Assembly: GCF_030652515.1 (NCBI RefSeq)
Contig: NZ_JAUSAR010000188.1
Span: 124,001-188,000 of the forward strand
Reading direction: 5' to 3'
DNA from: Aquabacterium sp.
GTDB taxonomy: Bacteria > Pseudomonadota > Gammaproteobacteria > Burkholderiales > Burkholderiaceae_C
DNA: 64,000 nucleotides
The stretch's first letter is position 1. The number at the start of each line of letters is the position of its first letter. Positions 54,172 through 63,877 of this stretch are shown here, in pieces. The position numbers and the translations under genes are program-made. The notes beneath the pieces were generated by a model. It made no database searches. It was not told the origin of the DNA and was given only the letters and a program-made list of their open reading frames with translations.

Positions 54172-57100
54172 TTGCCTAACTCACGGATTCCAGGAAGTTC
54201 AAAACGCGTTGAATCCGGCGGTTCGGCTGCGGCGGGCGGATTCGAGTTCCAGGCGAAGCTTGGGGCGATGTTCGGCCTGCAGCTACTCGCGCAGCGGCCG
54301 GTTGATCACTCGCTCGGTTTGGGGTCGGCAATTCCCGCCTGGATCCGGTTCGAAAGCGAAGCCCCGGTCGATGACATCCTGGTGTCGACTTCCCAGGATG
54401 GCTTCATCGCAGTGCAGGCCAAGACCTCGGTGGACCTGTCGCCCAACTCGAAAGGCGGGCTGGCGAAGACCATCCAGCAGTTCGTTCGCCACTGGCTGGA
54501 ATGCCGGAATGGCGATGGAACAGATCTATGGAACCGGACGCTGGACCCAGCCCGCGATCGGCTGGTGTTGGCGGTCGGACCATCAGCTCCCTCGTCCATC
54601 CGTCTAGACCTTCCCGCAGCCCTGCGATCCCTCTCGCAGCCCACGCCGATCGCGCTCAACAAAGACGAGGGCAGAGCACTTGAGGTGTTCAAGTCGTGCG
54701 TTGAGGCGGCCTGGGTCGCCACGACATCGGAGGCCATGCCGGCCGAGCTTCTGCGCGAGCTCGCAGCGCTGATCAGGGTTATCACGTTCGATCCAGACGG
54801 TACAGACAGTCAGGCGCTCGACACGATGGCGGCGGTGGTTGTGGAGCCTCCCCTGGCACGCCCGTTGATCAATACGTTGGTGGTCATCTCCAAGCGGTGG
54901 ATGACGCAGCGCGGCGGTGGCGACCTGGCGCAACTGCGCCAGGCACTCGGGGCCGAGAGCATCGCTCTACAGGCGCCGCCGCAGTTCGACCGGGACATCA
55001 AGAAGCTGAAAGCGCATTCCCTGCAAATCGGTGTCGATCTCCAGAGCTACGAAAGGATCGACCAGGCGGACGGCGAGATCCGGATCAACCGGGATTGCCA
55101 GCCTGCTGCCCTGGCGGCCGCCAGAGATGGATCCCTTCTTCTCATTGGCGAGCCGGGGGCCGGCAAGAGCGCGGTCATCAATACGCTCGCCCGAGAGCTG
55201 AGGGCGTATGGCGACGTGGTTGAGATGGCGGTCGATCGCTACAGCATTCAGGATCTCGCGGGACTGCAGCGGGAGCTCGACCTCGATCACGATGTGGTCA
55301 GCGTGCTCCAAGCCTGGGACGGACCGACGGACGGGTGGCTGGTTATCGACGCTCTTGACGCCACCCGCGGTGGTAAGGGGGAGGGGGCCTTCCGGACCCT
55401 CATCGAGCGCGTCCTGGCTTTGAAGGGGCGCTGGAAGGTCATCGCGTCGATTCGCACGTTTGACCTGCAGATGGGCGTGCGGTTCCGCGAGCTATTCAAG
55501 GGCCGACCTGCCCACGCCGACTACCAGGACAGCACGTTTTCGATGGTCAGGCACCTGGCGGTGCGGTCCTGGTCCCCAGAAGAATTCCAGCGTGTGCTGA
55601 ATCAGGCTCCGCATCTACGTCGGGCGCTGGCCGGCGTGCCGGTGAAGCTGCAGCAGCTGGCGATGGTCCCTTTCAACACCCGCTTGATCGGCGAGCTGCT
55701 GAACTCAGGAATGACTGCCGATGCCTTTGTGCATCTGGGCAGTCAGGCCGGCCTGCTGCGGCTGTACTGGGATTACCGCATCACGCCCCTGGGCGTCGGT
55801 GCCGACGCCTGCCTTCTGCGCGTTGTTAACAGCATGGTCGACGGCCGTGCCCTCAGAACCCCGACCGCCCTCATCGCGACTTCAGATCCTGAAGCGCTGA
55901 CTAGCCTGCTTCAACATGGCGTGCTGGCCAGGGTCGAAAACGACCGCTACGTCCAGTTCCGGCATCACCTGATTTTTGACTACGCCGCTTCTCGACTCCT
56001 GATGGACGTGGACGGCATCGTATCCGGCGCCAAGGAGTACCTGCGAGGGGAGACCGTTGGCCTGATGCTCGCGCCAGCCCTAGGATTCCTGCTGCAAGAG
56101 CTCTGGAGCTCGGAGAACAACCGTGAGCGCTTCTGGACAGCCGTTGAAAGGATTCTTGGCAACGCCAATGGCGACCCGATCTTCCGCAGCGTCGCCGGGC
56201 GGCTCAGTGCGGAGCTTCCCGAGGCTCCGCGGGACGTTCATGCCATCGCAGTCCACACGGGCGCGCACAGGGGGCATACAGCGATAGCGCTCCGGCACGT
56301 GGTCGCTGCCCTCGCCGTCCGCGTGGAAGACGCGCCCGAGTTGAACCTCGCCCCATGGGCCGCTCTTGCGGGCGAACTGGCAGCTTGTGTCCAAGCCGTT
56401 CCCTACGTGCTGGGATCACTGCTCCATGTCCTGGTCATCACGGCGCGTCCACCGCAAACCGGAGATGCAGTCGGCTTGGGCGCGCGCGCCTTGCTGCGAT
56501 TTGCGTTCGAGCCTGACTCGAAGATCGCAGCATCGACGGTGATCCCGCGGGTTGTTTCAACCTATGCGACGAACCTGACCGAGTCCCGAGCACTGCTCGC
56601 GCAAGTCTTCTTGCCAGCGCGGGCCGTCAGCCACAACTGGGATGATGTGCCGGCGCTGTGCCGCGAGATCGCCACGCTCGTCGAGTCAGATCCGGACTTT
56701 GCCGCCGAGGTATATGGCTGGACGTTTGCAGGCAGCGTTACCGAAAGCGTGACCACGAGCATCGGCGGAAGCCGGAGCCAAATCCTGTCTTTGAGCTCCA
56801 ACTCGGTGCAGGACTACGGTATGGCGCTGTACTCGCTTGCCGAGTTCTACCCAAAGTTTCTGAAAGCCCATCCCGAGCCCGCCACGCGCGCACTGATCGC
56901 GGCGGTAGAGGGGTTCATCAGGAGAGAGCACGGCTTGGAGAACGAAGACGCCGTCAGCCGAACCATCAACAGCGTCGAGTTCAAGCTCATTGGCGACAAC
57001 AGCCACGTGTGGGCGCACGAGCCCGATAGTTCTCATAGCCACGATGGCGAGGCACTGATGCTGAAGTTCCTCGGCGCATTCGTCGAACTTCCCGAAGCAA

Positions 57101-59022
57101 ACGCGCGCGCCGTGGCAGACAAGATTGCCACGAACTCCGGGTGGGGATTGCTCTGGTCGCGGCTTTTCCTGGCAGCCGTACGCCGTGGCGACAGCTGCGT
57201 CGATCTGCTGTGGCCCATCGCTGCAGACGAGGCCTGGTTGACCCGACCCGAAACCCGCAAGGACGCGATCGATCTGGTCGCCACGGGTTACTCCCGGCGA
57301 ACCGCAGAAGAGCGAGAAGGCCTTGAGTCCTCGGCTGCCAGCTTCGCCATGGATGGCTTCACCCACCCTGACGCGGCCAGATCAGCCTTGATGCACCGCT
57401 TGTTCAGCGTAATCGGTCGGCCTCAGCTAGCCACCGATCAGGCAAAGGCCGTGCTTGACGCGATGTCTACCGAGGCGTTCGCGAGAAGTGAGCAGAACGA
57501 GAGGCCGTTTAGGCTCACTACCGGGTGGAGGCCGACTGAGCCGTACTTCTGGATCCGGGATCTCGACAAGTCGCTGCCTGCGAATGCTGTCGCGATTCAG
57601 GCGCTTGAGGCCGTTAAGGCGGTGAATGAATCGCAGCTTGGGAAACAGGCCGACGCCATCGGGACCGAGCAGGCGCTGGAGCTGTTGGAAGCCGTTGCGA
57701 GCAGCCTTCATGCACCGGACCTGCATCCCGCCCTGCGCTTGAACGGGGAGGGCGTGATCGGGAAGGGGTGTGATCACCTAGCCCAGGGGGAACGGCTGTT
57801 GGCTACGGATCAGTTCGACCCTGCAGGTCGGTTCCTCGCATTGCTGCGCATCGCAAGCACCTCGGCCAACCCGGAGGTCGCCGACACTACGGAGAGCGAC
57901 TACGAGCGGTCACAGTCTTGGGGTGGGCCTGCCGCGCGAATCGAGGCCGCCACGGCAGCGCTGGACGTCTGCCTGCAGCGGGAAGACTTGTATCCCCGCC
58001 TTGTGACGGACATTGACCGACTCCTGAGTGATCCCCATCCAGCCACAAGGTCGCAGTGCATCGGGCATCTGGTGCGAATCTGGAGCATTGACCGGGAAGG
58101 GTTTTGGTCTCGCCTGAAGTCCCGGTTGAGGGTCGAGACGAACCTTGCCGTCCTCAAATCGACGGTGGGAGTTCTTCAGTCGGTCATCCACACCGATCCT
58201 GAGCGAACGGAGGCGCTGATCTACGAGTTGACGGCGCGGTACGTCGGCACGCTCCAAGAGTCGGACGTGGAGGACATGCTGTCTGACCTCTTCGCCATAC
58301 TGCACGTCACCTACGACCGTGCGGAGGCGGACGCCAAGTTGACGGAATGGACGGCCAGCCCGGCAGCCCACAGCAGCGCGCTGGGCACCATCCTCTACAC
58401 GCTACGTGAAGCGGTCGTGCTGGGACTTCAGGCCGATCAGGCGGGCAACGACGCTGTGAGACGCCGCTCTCAGGCCTTGATGCATCGCATCGTGGTCGCG
58501 GCGGACGCCCAACTGGCCGCAGCTGACTTCTCGCAACCGCTGCCGCAAGACGAGTTGACGCGCCTTCGCGCCTGCGCGGAGCTCGTGGACAAGGCGGCAA
58601 TGCAGCTCTATTTTGCGACGGAACGGGCCACGGGCGGCTCGGGACTCGACGATGCAGCGTGTGCAGTGTTCCTGAACGAGGTGTCGCCGACGCTGATGTT
58701 GATCGGGCGTCAACCCAACGCGCACACCATCTATCAACTGCTGCAGCTCATCGAGGTGCTAGCACCGCAGGATCCGATCAAGGCATTCGACCTGACGGCG
58801 CACGCCATTCGAACCGGCGGATCGAGGGGCGGATATCAGTTCGAAGCGTTGGGCGCCGATTTGATGGTGCGACTGGTCAGCGGTTTCCTGGCGGACAACA
58901 AGGAGATATTCGAAGACGAAGAACGACGCCAGGCGCTGGTGGATTGCCTTGAGATTTTCATGGAGGCGGGCTGGACGTCGGCGCGCAAGCTGCTCTACCG
59001 GCTGCCGGAGTTGCTCCAGTGA
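54172..59022 (+). CDS. giant P-loop NTPase with N-terminal PD-(D/E)XK-like domain (STAND/Avs-like)
   Basis: About 1616 residues. Residues 16-90 (SGGSAAAGGFEFQAKLG, PVDDILV, FIAVQAKTS) have the Glu, Asp and Gln-x-Lys pattern of DUF4297/Mrr-like PD-(D/E)XK nucleases such as Cap4. The NTPase core has Walker A LLIGEPGAGKSAV (Lys332) and Walker B GWLVIDALDA (Asp393), followed by a winged-helix-like region (RHHLIFDYAASRLL). The last 1000 residues are helical repeats without known motifs, suitable as a sensor. Together this is the plan of antiviral STAND proteins: recognition, oligomerisation, DNA cleavage. The start is uncertain (TTG 54172 preferred, TTG 54058 possible). It overlaps the next gene at GTGA. 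Confidence 0.82.
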   Translation: MPNSRIPGSSKRVESGGSAAAGGFEFQAKLGAMFGLQLLAQRPVDHSLGLGSAIPAWIRFESEAPVDDILVSTSQDGFIAVQAKTSVDLSPNSKGGLAKTIQQFVRHWLECRNGDGTDLWNRTLDPARDRLVLAVGPSAPSSIRLDLPAALRSLSQPTPIALNKDEGRALEVFKSCVEAAWVATTSEAMPAELLRELAALIRVITFDPDGTDSQALDTMAAVVVEPPLARPLINTLVVISKRWMTQRGGGDLAQLRQALGAESIALQAPPQFDRDIKKLKAHSLQIGVDLQSYERIDQADGEIRINRDCQPAALAAARDGSLLLIGEPGAGKSAVINTLARELRAYGDVVEMAVDRYSIQDLAGLQRELDLDHDVVSVLQAWDGPTDGWLVIDALDATRGGKGEGAFRTLIERVLALKGRWKVIASIRTFDLQMGVRFRELFKGRPAHADYQDSTFSMVRHLAVRSWSPEEFQRVLNQAPHLRRALAGVPVKLQQLAMVPFNTRLIGELLNSGMTADAFVHLGSQAGLLRLYWDYRITPLGVGADACLLRVVNSMVDGRALRTPTALIATSDPEALTSLLQHGVLARVENDRYVQFRHHLIFDYAASRLLMDVDGIVSGAKEYLRGETVGLMLAPALGFLLQELWSSENNRERFWTAVERILGNANGDPIFRSVAGRLSAELPEAPRDVHAIAVHTGAHRGHTAIALRHVVAALAVRVEDAPELNLAPWAALAGELAACVQAVPYVLGSLLHVLVITARPPQTGDAVGLGARALLRFAFEPDSKIAASTVIPRVVSTYATNLTESRALLAQVFLPARAVSHNWDDVPALCREIATLVESDPDFAAEVYGWTFAGSVTESVTTSIGGSRSQILSLSSNSVQDYGMALYSLAEFYPKFLKAHPEPATRALIAAVEGFIRREHGLENEDAVSRTINSVEFKLIGDNSHVWAHEPDSSHSHDGEALMLKFLGAFVELPEANARAVADKIATNSGWGLLWSRLFLAAVRRGDSCVDLLWPIAADEAWLTRPETRKDAIDLVATGYSRRTAEEREGLESSAASFAMDGFTHPDAARSALMHRLFSVIGRPQLATDQAKAVLDAMSTEAFARSEQNERPFRLTTGWRPTEPYFWIRDLDKSLPANAVAIQALEAVKAVNESQLGKQADAIGTEQALELLEAVASSLHAPDLHPALRLNGEGVIGKGCDHLAQGERLLATDQFDPAGRFLALLRIASTSANPEVADTTESDYERSQSWGGPAARIEAATAALDVCLQREDLYPRLVTDIDRLLSDPHPATRSQCIGHLVRIWSIDREGFWSRLKSRLRVETNLAVLKSTVGVLQSVIHTDPERTEALIYELTARYVGTLQESDVEDMLSDLFAILHVTYDRAEADAKLTEWTASPAAHSSALGTILYTLREAVVLGLQADQAGNDAVRRRSQALMHRIVVAADAQLAAADFSQPLPQDELTRLRACAELVDKAAMQLYFATERATGGSGLDDAACAVFLNEVSPTLMLIGRQPNAHTIYQLLQLIEVLAPQDPIKAFDLTAHAIRTGGSRGGYQFEALGADLMVRLVSGFLADNKEIFEDEERRQALVDCLEIFMEAGWTSARKLLYRLPELLQ

Positions 59023-60449
59023 GTCGCATGGCGCGCAAGGCAGACTTCCCCGAAAAATTTGCCGAACTCTTTGCTCGTCTGGAGGCTGCGGAAGGTCCAA
59101 TCGCTGCAGCGCCGTACGACGGTGGTCCTGTCGGCAACCCGCACGAGCATGCGACGCGCGTGTATTTCCTAGACGAGCTCATCGAGCTGCTGGGGTGGAC
59201 GCTGGGTCTGGGCGGGGATATGGTAGAAGAGGCGCGCCTGAAGGACAAGACGACAACGCGCATGGACTACCTGGGCAAGGCGTGCGATACCAACGTTCCC
59301 GCGCTGCTGATCGAAGCCAAGGCATGGGAGAAGCCCTTCCTGCAGCCTCGAAAAAATGAGGCCTTTCGCGTTGAGGGCGTTCTGGCGAACGCCATCGATC
59401 ATTGGCGCGGGGGCGGTGAGGCCTCGAAATCGCCGCTTGCAGGCGAGTGGCCGGACTACATCGTCCAGGTCGGCAACTACGTCAGTAGGTTGTACAAGCT
59501 CCACCGGCATCGGTTGCCCAGGGCTGTCATTTGCAGCGGAGAATGGATCGTCGTCTTCATCGATCCGGTGGCCGCGTTTGTGGAAGGTCCCGCGCGGAGC
59601 ACCTCCATCAAGCACTTCGAGAAGAGGAACTTCGAGAGCGACGCCCCCCTGCTCTATGAATTACTTTCGAAGGACTCGTTGATCGAGGAGACGCCAGCCA
59701 GTGTCCGTCCGACGGAGATCTCGAACTTCTTGACCAGCAAAACGCTCGACAAGTGCTTCCATGCGGTGCTGGTGAGCTATGAGACGGCAGGCACATCCCT
59801 CTTTGGAAAGAAGCCGCGGATTGCAATCCATCCAGCACTCGTGCTTCAAGACCTCGACGGCATGCGGTTGACGGTGTTGGAGGAGACAGATGCCGTGTAC
59901 ATGGAGTACGGCAGGCATGAAGACGGGGAGGACTTGTTCCTGGACGTTCATGTGGCATCGATTGGCGAGGCCGCTGCTGCCCTTCTGAGAAGGACTTCAG
60001 AGCAGCTCGGCGTCGAACTTCATCCGTCTTCAACCGTCGATTTCCGCGGATTCCCAAGGCAGCCGTTGCATGGAGCTGAAGTCGTCACATCGCTCGTGAA
60101 GGACATGCCGAGCCACAAGGACAACTGGATCGTCGTCACCGGCCAGGACACCCACTTTGTGAGGGCGCGTCCAGACTTGGCCTGCGACTTCCACAGCTGG
60201 GGGACCTGCAAAGCCGCACATCGCGCGGCAGGCGAATCAGCCATCATGAGGCCGATCATTACACCCAAGGTACTGTTTGCTGACGATAAGCTTCATCACT
60301 GTGCGCATCGCGACGTGCTGGATCGGCGCATGTCGCGTTGCCAGGTCCCGATGATCGATGAGCGACTTTGCTGCCGCGGTTGCACGTTCGCGCCTGTCTG
60401 CTGGCCAGGCACTGTCAATCCACCGCTGCCTTGCGGCGGGTCGGCTTGA
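59019..60449 (+). CDS. PD-(D/E)XK-like protein coupled to the giant NTPase
   Basis: A 476-residue protein whose GTG start overlaps the NTPase stop (GTGA). The N-terminal part has a helix LDELIELLGWTLG, then RMDYLGKACDTNVPALLIEAKAWEKP: Asp83 and Glu99-x-Lys101, the pattern of HsdR-type PD-(D/E)XK nucleases that begin by reading DYxx...PxLxIEAK. The middle is unfamiliar. The last 70 residues are Cys/His-rich (CAHRDVLDRRMSRC, RLCCRGCTFAPVCW), probably a zinc-binding module. With the NTPase it forms a two-gene operon with two nuclease-like domains. Not matched to a named defence system that I know. Confidence 0.78.
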   Translation: MSRMARKADFPEKFAELFARLEAAEGPIAAAPYDGGPVGNPHEHATRVYFLDELIELLGWTLGLGGDMVEEARLKDKTTTRMDYLGKACDTNVPALLIEAKAWEKPFLQPRKNEAFRVEGVLANAIDHWRGGGEASKSPLAGEWPDYIVQVGNYVSRLYKLHRHRLPRAVICSGEWIVVFIDPVAAFVEGPARSTSIKHFEKRNFESDAPLLYELLSKDSLIEETPASVRPTEISNFLTSKTLDKCFHAVLVSYETAGTSLFGKKPRIAIHPALVLQDLDGMRLTVLEETDAVYMEYGRHEDGEDLFLDVHVASIGEAAAALLRRTSEQLGVELHPSSTVDFRGFPRQPLHGAEVVTSLVKDMPSHKDNWIVVTGQDTHFVRARPDLACDFHSWGTCKAAHRAAGESAIMRPIITPKVLFADDKLHHCAHRDVLDRRMSRCQVPMIDERLCCRGCTFAPVCWPGTVNPPLPCGGSA

Positions 60450-61429
60450 GAATATCGTGCGCAGTGGCCTTATCGGGGTGCGCTATGTATCGATAGAGGC
60501 GGGCCCGGTTGGCGAGTCGAAAGCTCCCACCACTGTGCTGTCACACGGTCTCGCTTTGAAGCGGGCGCTCGATTTGCAGATAGAGCGGATATGTATGACG
60601 CCCCATGATCTTCGTTTGTTGAAGGCACAGTATGTGCATCGCTCCAGTGACGGTTCTATGCGGCGTTGCGCTCATTCAAGCTGGCCGTTCGTCAACTGCC
60701 GGCCGCCGCAATAGCAGGCGTTGAGACTGAAAGCCACGAGCGACTGAGATCAGCCTGAAACAGACGTTGCGCAGCTGAAAAAATACTGGGTCGGTTGACC
60801 AAAATCTGTTTGAGCCCATCCCCCCGGAAGGCTGAATGTACCAAGGTATAGCTCAGGCGAGCATCGCGCAGCGGGGCTGTTCATAGGTGCGTTCGAGCTG
60901 AAGCCTCAGCCCTCCTCGATGAGGCGTATCCCAAATCAGGATCGGCGCATTGGCAAAATATTTGTCGAACGGTCCGAACGTGATCGAGTATCTAAGGGCA
61001 GGAGTGGCTGCCACGCTGTGCTGACAAGCCCTACGGGCCGGCTCGCTCACGCGGTAAATCGACCGGGGCGGCAACACCATGTTGATCACGCCCGCTTCTT
61101 CGGCGCGACAGGTGGATATGGACGCTTGCGCAGCGTCGCTTCACCCATGAGAGAAATGCCAACGATGTCCGCAACGGGCCCAGGAAGCGGCGCGTAAGCG
61201 CAGCTCGCGCACGCCTTCGGCGGGCAGCGAGTGCTTGTGCGTCGATATCAGGTGGCAAGATCGATTCATAAGAGTGTTCTTGACGAAGCCTTGCTGCCTC
61301 GAACCTGATGCCAACAGACCCACTGCCTAAACGTGGATCGCTCAATGCCTTCATGGGTGCATTGAGGGAGCAGCGACAATTCCAAAGTTGGGACTACTGC
61401 TGCGTTTGAACGGAGACAAGGAACTAAAA
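60450..61429. other. 1-kb stretch without a supported gene
   Basis: Two adjoining minus-strand frames (60853-61089, with TFGPFDKYFANAPILIWDTP, and 61031-61354) could be pieces of one frameshifted gene, but I cannot identify the product. A plus-strand frame at 60358-60714 overlaps the end of the nuclease-like gene and looks like a shadow. Confidence 0.45.
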
Positions 61430-62803
61430 ATGGACCTAGAACATTACAACGATGAGCTTCCAAGCAAACTTACACAATACTTCCAGAGCCGGACTGAACA
61501 ACAAACTTTCCGCCGACGCGCTGTCTTGGTCTCCAGCAATGGTCTTTGGACACTCCTGTGCTGCACTATCGAAGGATTTCGTTCTGTAGGAAAATTACCT
61601 GAGCCAGTCCCCTCGCATCGATATAGCGAAGTTGTCTTGTATGAGGACTGGCTGACGGGAGCTCAATGCTTGGAGTTTGCCGCCAACCTCCATGTTGGCC
61701 GCGCCGACTTCGACGATATAGCGCTAAGGTGCGATCCTACTGCGTACTGGTCTGTGGAATCTGTTCCTGTCCAGAACGACTACATGCCTTACGCAGGCCA
61801 AGTGGTGTCTATGAATTGGGGGAGACAGATCGCACCTCAACAATTCAGAACCCTCGTTGCTCCGAACCAGCCGTACTACCCAGATACCGAAGAAGCAGCG
61901 CGAGACTGGCTTCCTTTTTCCAAGTATCACGGCCACAGCGATGGCAGAAACAATCATGTTATTTTTCTGTTGCCAGAAGATCGGGCCTTCATTTCCGCTT
62001 CAGAGTACAGCGACGAGGACGATCTTGAAATCACGGTTTCGGGCAGCGCAGTTTCCAGCTTGCCTCTGATGATCAAAGGTGCGTACTGGGAGGGACAATC
62101 CATTAAACAGATTGAATCAGTTGTACGCGGGAAAAATGTCCGAGTGGCCATTCCTGCGAATGCTGATCGACTTGAATATTGCCTTATTGATGGCCTCGGC
62201 ACCATCTACGATTTTCATCGAGAAGACAAATATTCGCGGCTCAGAAACGAAGTCAGCGTACTTGGCTCAAACAAGCGTTCATGGGTAGAACTGGTGAGCC
62301 GTGCGATCCGCGATGGGGAAGGACAGCACGTCGAATTCAAGCCCTTCGTCGATCCTCGGCAGCCACTTACATCTAACAGTCAAAGAACCAAGCTACACGA
62401 AGTAATTACCACCGTTGTCGCGTTTGCGAACACCTCTGGCGGCTCGATTTATCTCGGTGTTGACGACGATTGCGCCGTGACAGGTGTTGCTCCCCGGCTC
62501 GCGGAATGGGCCAAGGGCGCCGTAAATGATGAGAGCCTTGAGCGATACGCGGGTGAACTCAAGGCCAGCATCAAAGACCACATTTCGGGCGAAGTGGCGT
62601 TGCAAGTCAAAAATGTTCAAATCGACGGCGCCTGGATAGTTGTGATTGAGGTTGCTCCCGCACCTGCTAAGCCTCTGAGCATTCGCCAAGACAGCTACCT
62701 CTATGGACGCAAGGGGGCTAGCAATCGAAAGGTTCCACCGGACGAGTGGCGCAACATTCTCGATTTCAACGCTGATTCGGCTTTGTTTAGCCGAGCCATG
62801 TAG
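61430..62803 (+). CDS. Schlafen AlbA_2 domain protein
   Basis: A 457-residue protein. The C-terminal 165 residues are an AlbA_2 domain: VELVSRAIRDGEGQHVEFKPF, then TTVVAFANTSGGSIYLGVDDDCAVTGV and YLYGRKGASNRKVPPDEW. The domain occurs in Schlafen proteins and bacterial regulators and defence proteins, and is thought to bind nucleic acid or nucleotides. The N-terminal 290 residues are unrecognised. ATG 61430 is chosen because AAGGA lies seven bases before it. It stands alone, with no partner overlapping. Confidence 0.82.
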   Translation: MDLEHYNDELPSKLTQYFQSRTEQQTFRRRAVLVSSNGLWTLLCCTIEGFRSVGKLPEPVPSHRYSEVVLYEDWLTGAQCLEFAANLHVGRADFDDIALRCDPTAYWSVESVPVQNDYMPYAGQVVSMNWGRQIAPQQFRTLVAPNQPYYPDTEEAARDWLPFSKYHGHSDGRNNHVIFLLPEDRAFISASEYSDEDDLEITVSGSAVSSLPLMIKGAYWEGQSIKQIESVVRGKNVRVAIPANADRLEYCLIDGLGTIYDFHREDKYSRLRNEVSVLGSNKRSWVELVSRAIRDGEGQHVEFKPFVDPRQPLTSNSQRTKLHEVITTVVAFANTSGGSIYLGVDDDCAVTGVAPRLAEWAKGAVNDESLERYAGELKASIKDHISGEVALQVKNVQIDGAWIVVIEVAPAPAKPLSIRQDSYLYGRKGASNRKVPPDEWRNILDFNADSALFSRAM

Positions 62804-62984
62804 CGTTCCCTACTGCCCGCAAGCTGCCCACGTACCTTGAAGGTAGCGCTGCATATATGGAGCGAGTCATCGCCGGTCAGTGTTTGAATCTTAAATCGGA
62901 AAAATCGCCGGTATCCTGTTTGATCCTGCCTGCGTTGCTGTTTTATAGGCCGCGCACGACCAGATTGACGGCAGGGTTCGGGAC

Positions 62985-63326
62985 GTGATCTCCATCTCTT
63001 GGAGAGACTTCTATGAGCGAGATGAAATCATCAAGGTGTTCGAGCACTGCGACCTCAGTTTCGTCGCCGAGGCCTTGGAGCAAGACGGGAGAACTGTGTC
63101 ACTTAAGGACGGTACCCGTGCTGATGAGATCTCGGAGTGGCTACTTCGCAATGAGGAATCTAATACGCCGTTTGCTGTTGTGGACGACACCCACAGTGGT
63201 CCTGCAATTCAGTTAGCCGCCGAGGTTAACGATCACGGATTTGCGGGCAGGGTTGTGATCTGCAAAGGATGGCGGGGACTGCAGCCGGAGCACGTTGAGT
63301 TGATTGCGGCTGCGTTGAGGATGTAG
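62985..63326 (+). CDS. small hypothetical protein
   Basis: A 113-residue acidic protein with alternating strands and helices (TPFAVVDDTHSGPAIQLAAEV, GRVVICKGWRGLQPEHVELI) that may form a small Rossmann-like fold. The GTG start lacks a strong ribosome-binding site. I do not recognise the family. It lies between the AlbA_2 gene and the Xre/ParS antitoxin on the same strand and could be a short regulator or an inhibitor. Confidence 0.5.
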   Translation: MISISWRDFYERDEIIKVFEHCDLSFVAEALEQDGRTVSLKDGTRADEISEWLLRNEESNTPFAVVDDTHSGPAIQLAAEVNDHGFAGRVVICKGWRGLQPEHVELIAAALRM

Positions 63327-63415
63327 CGTTGACCTGCAGCCATGCTGCAATGGCGTTATTAGGACAGCGTTCGACATCTGGAAAAGAGCGCAGGCCTTAA
63401 TTTGGATTGAGCGAA

Positions 63416-63859
63416 ATGCCTAGAACACTAGTAACTGCAACCACAACGAGTCCTCTTGCGTACCTAGGCTTGCGCGACTTCACAGTGGTCCCCATCAAGG
63501 GGCACCATGTTATTAAGCGTGGTGTATCAAGCCATGTCATCGCGCTCGTGAGCCAGTATCTCGGGCTTAGCAGAGGCGCCCTAGCAGATCTCATGGGCCT
63601 GGATCGGGGCACCGCAACGAGGCTTTCATCAGAGGGGAAGAACCTGCCGCCACATGCAGCAGATTCGCTGTTGCGCCTGCTCGAAATCCACGACATGGCG
63701 GCGGACGTTTTCGATACGCCAGCGGGGACCGCCACATGGCTGAGAACGCCGCATCCATTGCTGGAAAACGAACGGCCACTTGATGCAGCAAAGACTTCTT
63801 ACGGTGCTCAGGCCGTCAAGAATGTACTGATGTCCGCGAAGTACGGTGGTGCAGTTTGA
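63416..63859 (+). CDS. Xre/MbcA/ParS-type antitoxin
   Basis: A 147-residue protein with an Xre-like helical N-domain (LVSQYLGLSRGALADLMGLDRGTATRLSSEG) and the C-terminal MbcA/ParS/Xre (DUF2384-type) toxin-binding part (TATWLRTPHPLLENERPLDAAKTSYGAQAVKNVL). Family members neutralise RES-domain NAD-degrading toxins encoded just downstream. Here no RES gene follows; a convergent gene of the same family starts 19 bases later. ATG 63416 is chosen over TTG 63407. An orphan antitoxin could act as an anti-toxin decoy. Confidence 0.8.
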   Translation: MPRTLVTATTTSPLAYLGLRDFTVVPIKGHHVIKRGVSSHVIALVSQYLGLSRGALADLMGLDRGTATRLSSEGKNLPPHAADSLLRLLEIHDMAADVFDTPAGTATWLRTPHPLLENERPLDAAKTSYGAQAVKNVLMSAKYGGAV

Positions 63860-63877
63860 ATGAGCCCAACTGGGAGC

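Noticed and set aside
60358-60714. Plus-strand frame overlapping the end of the PD-(D/E)XK-like gene
   Set aside because: Most of its first third lies inside the coding end of that gene in another frame, and no motif is present.
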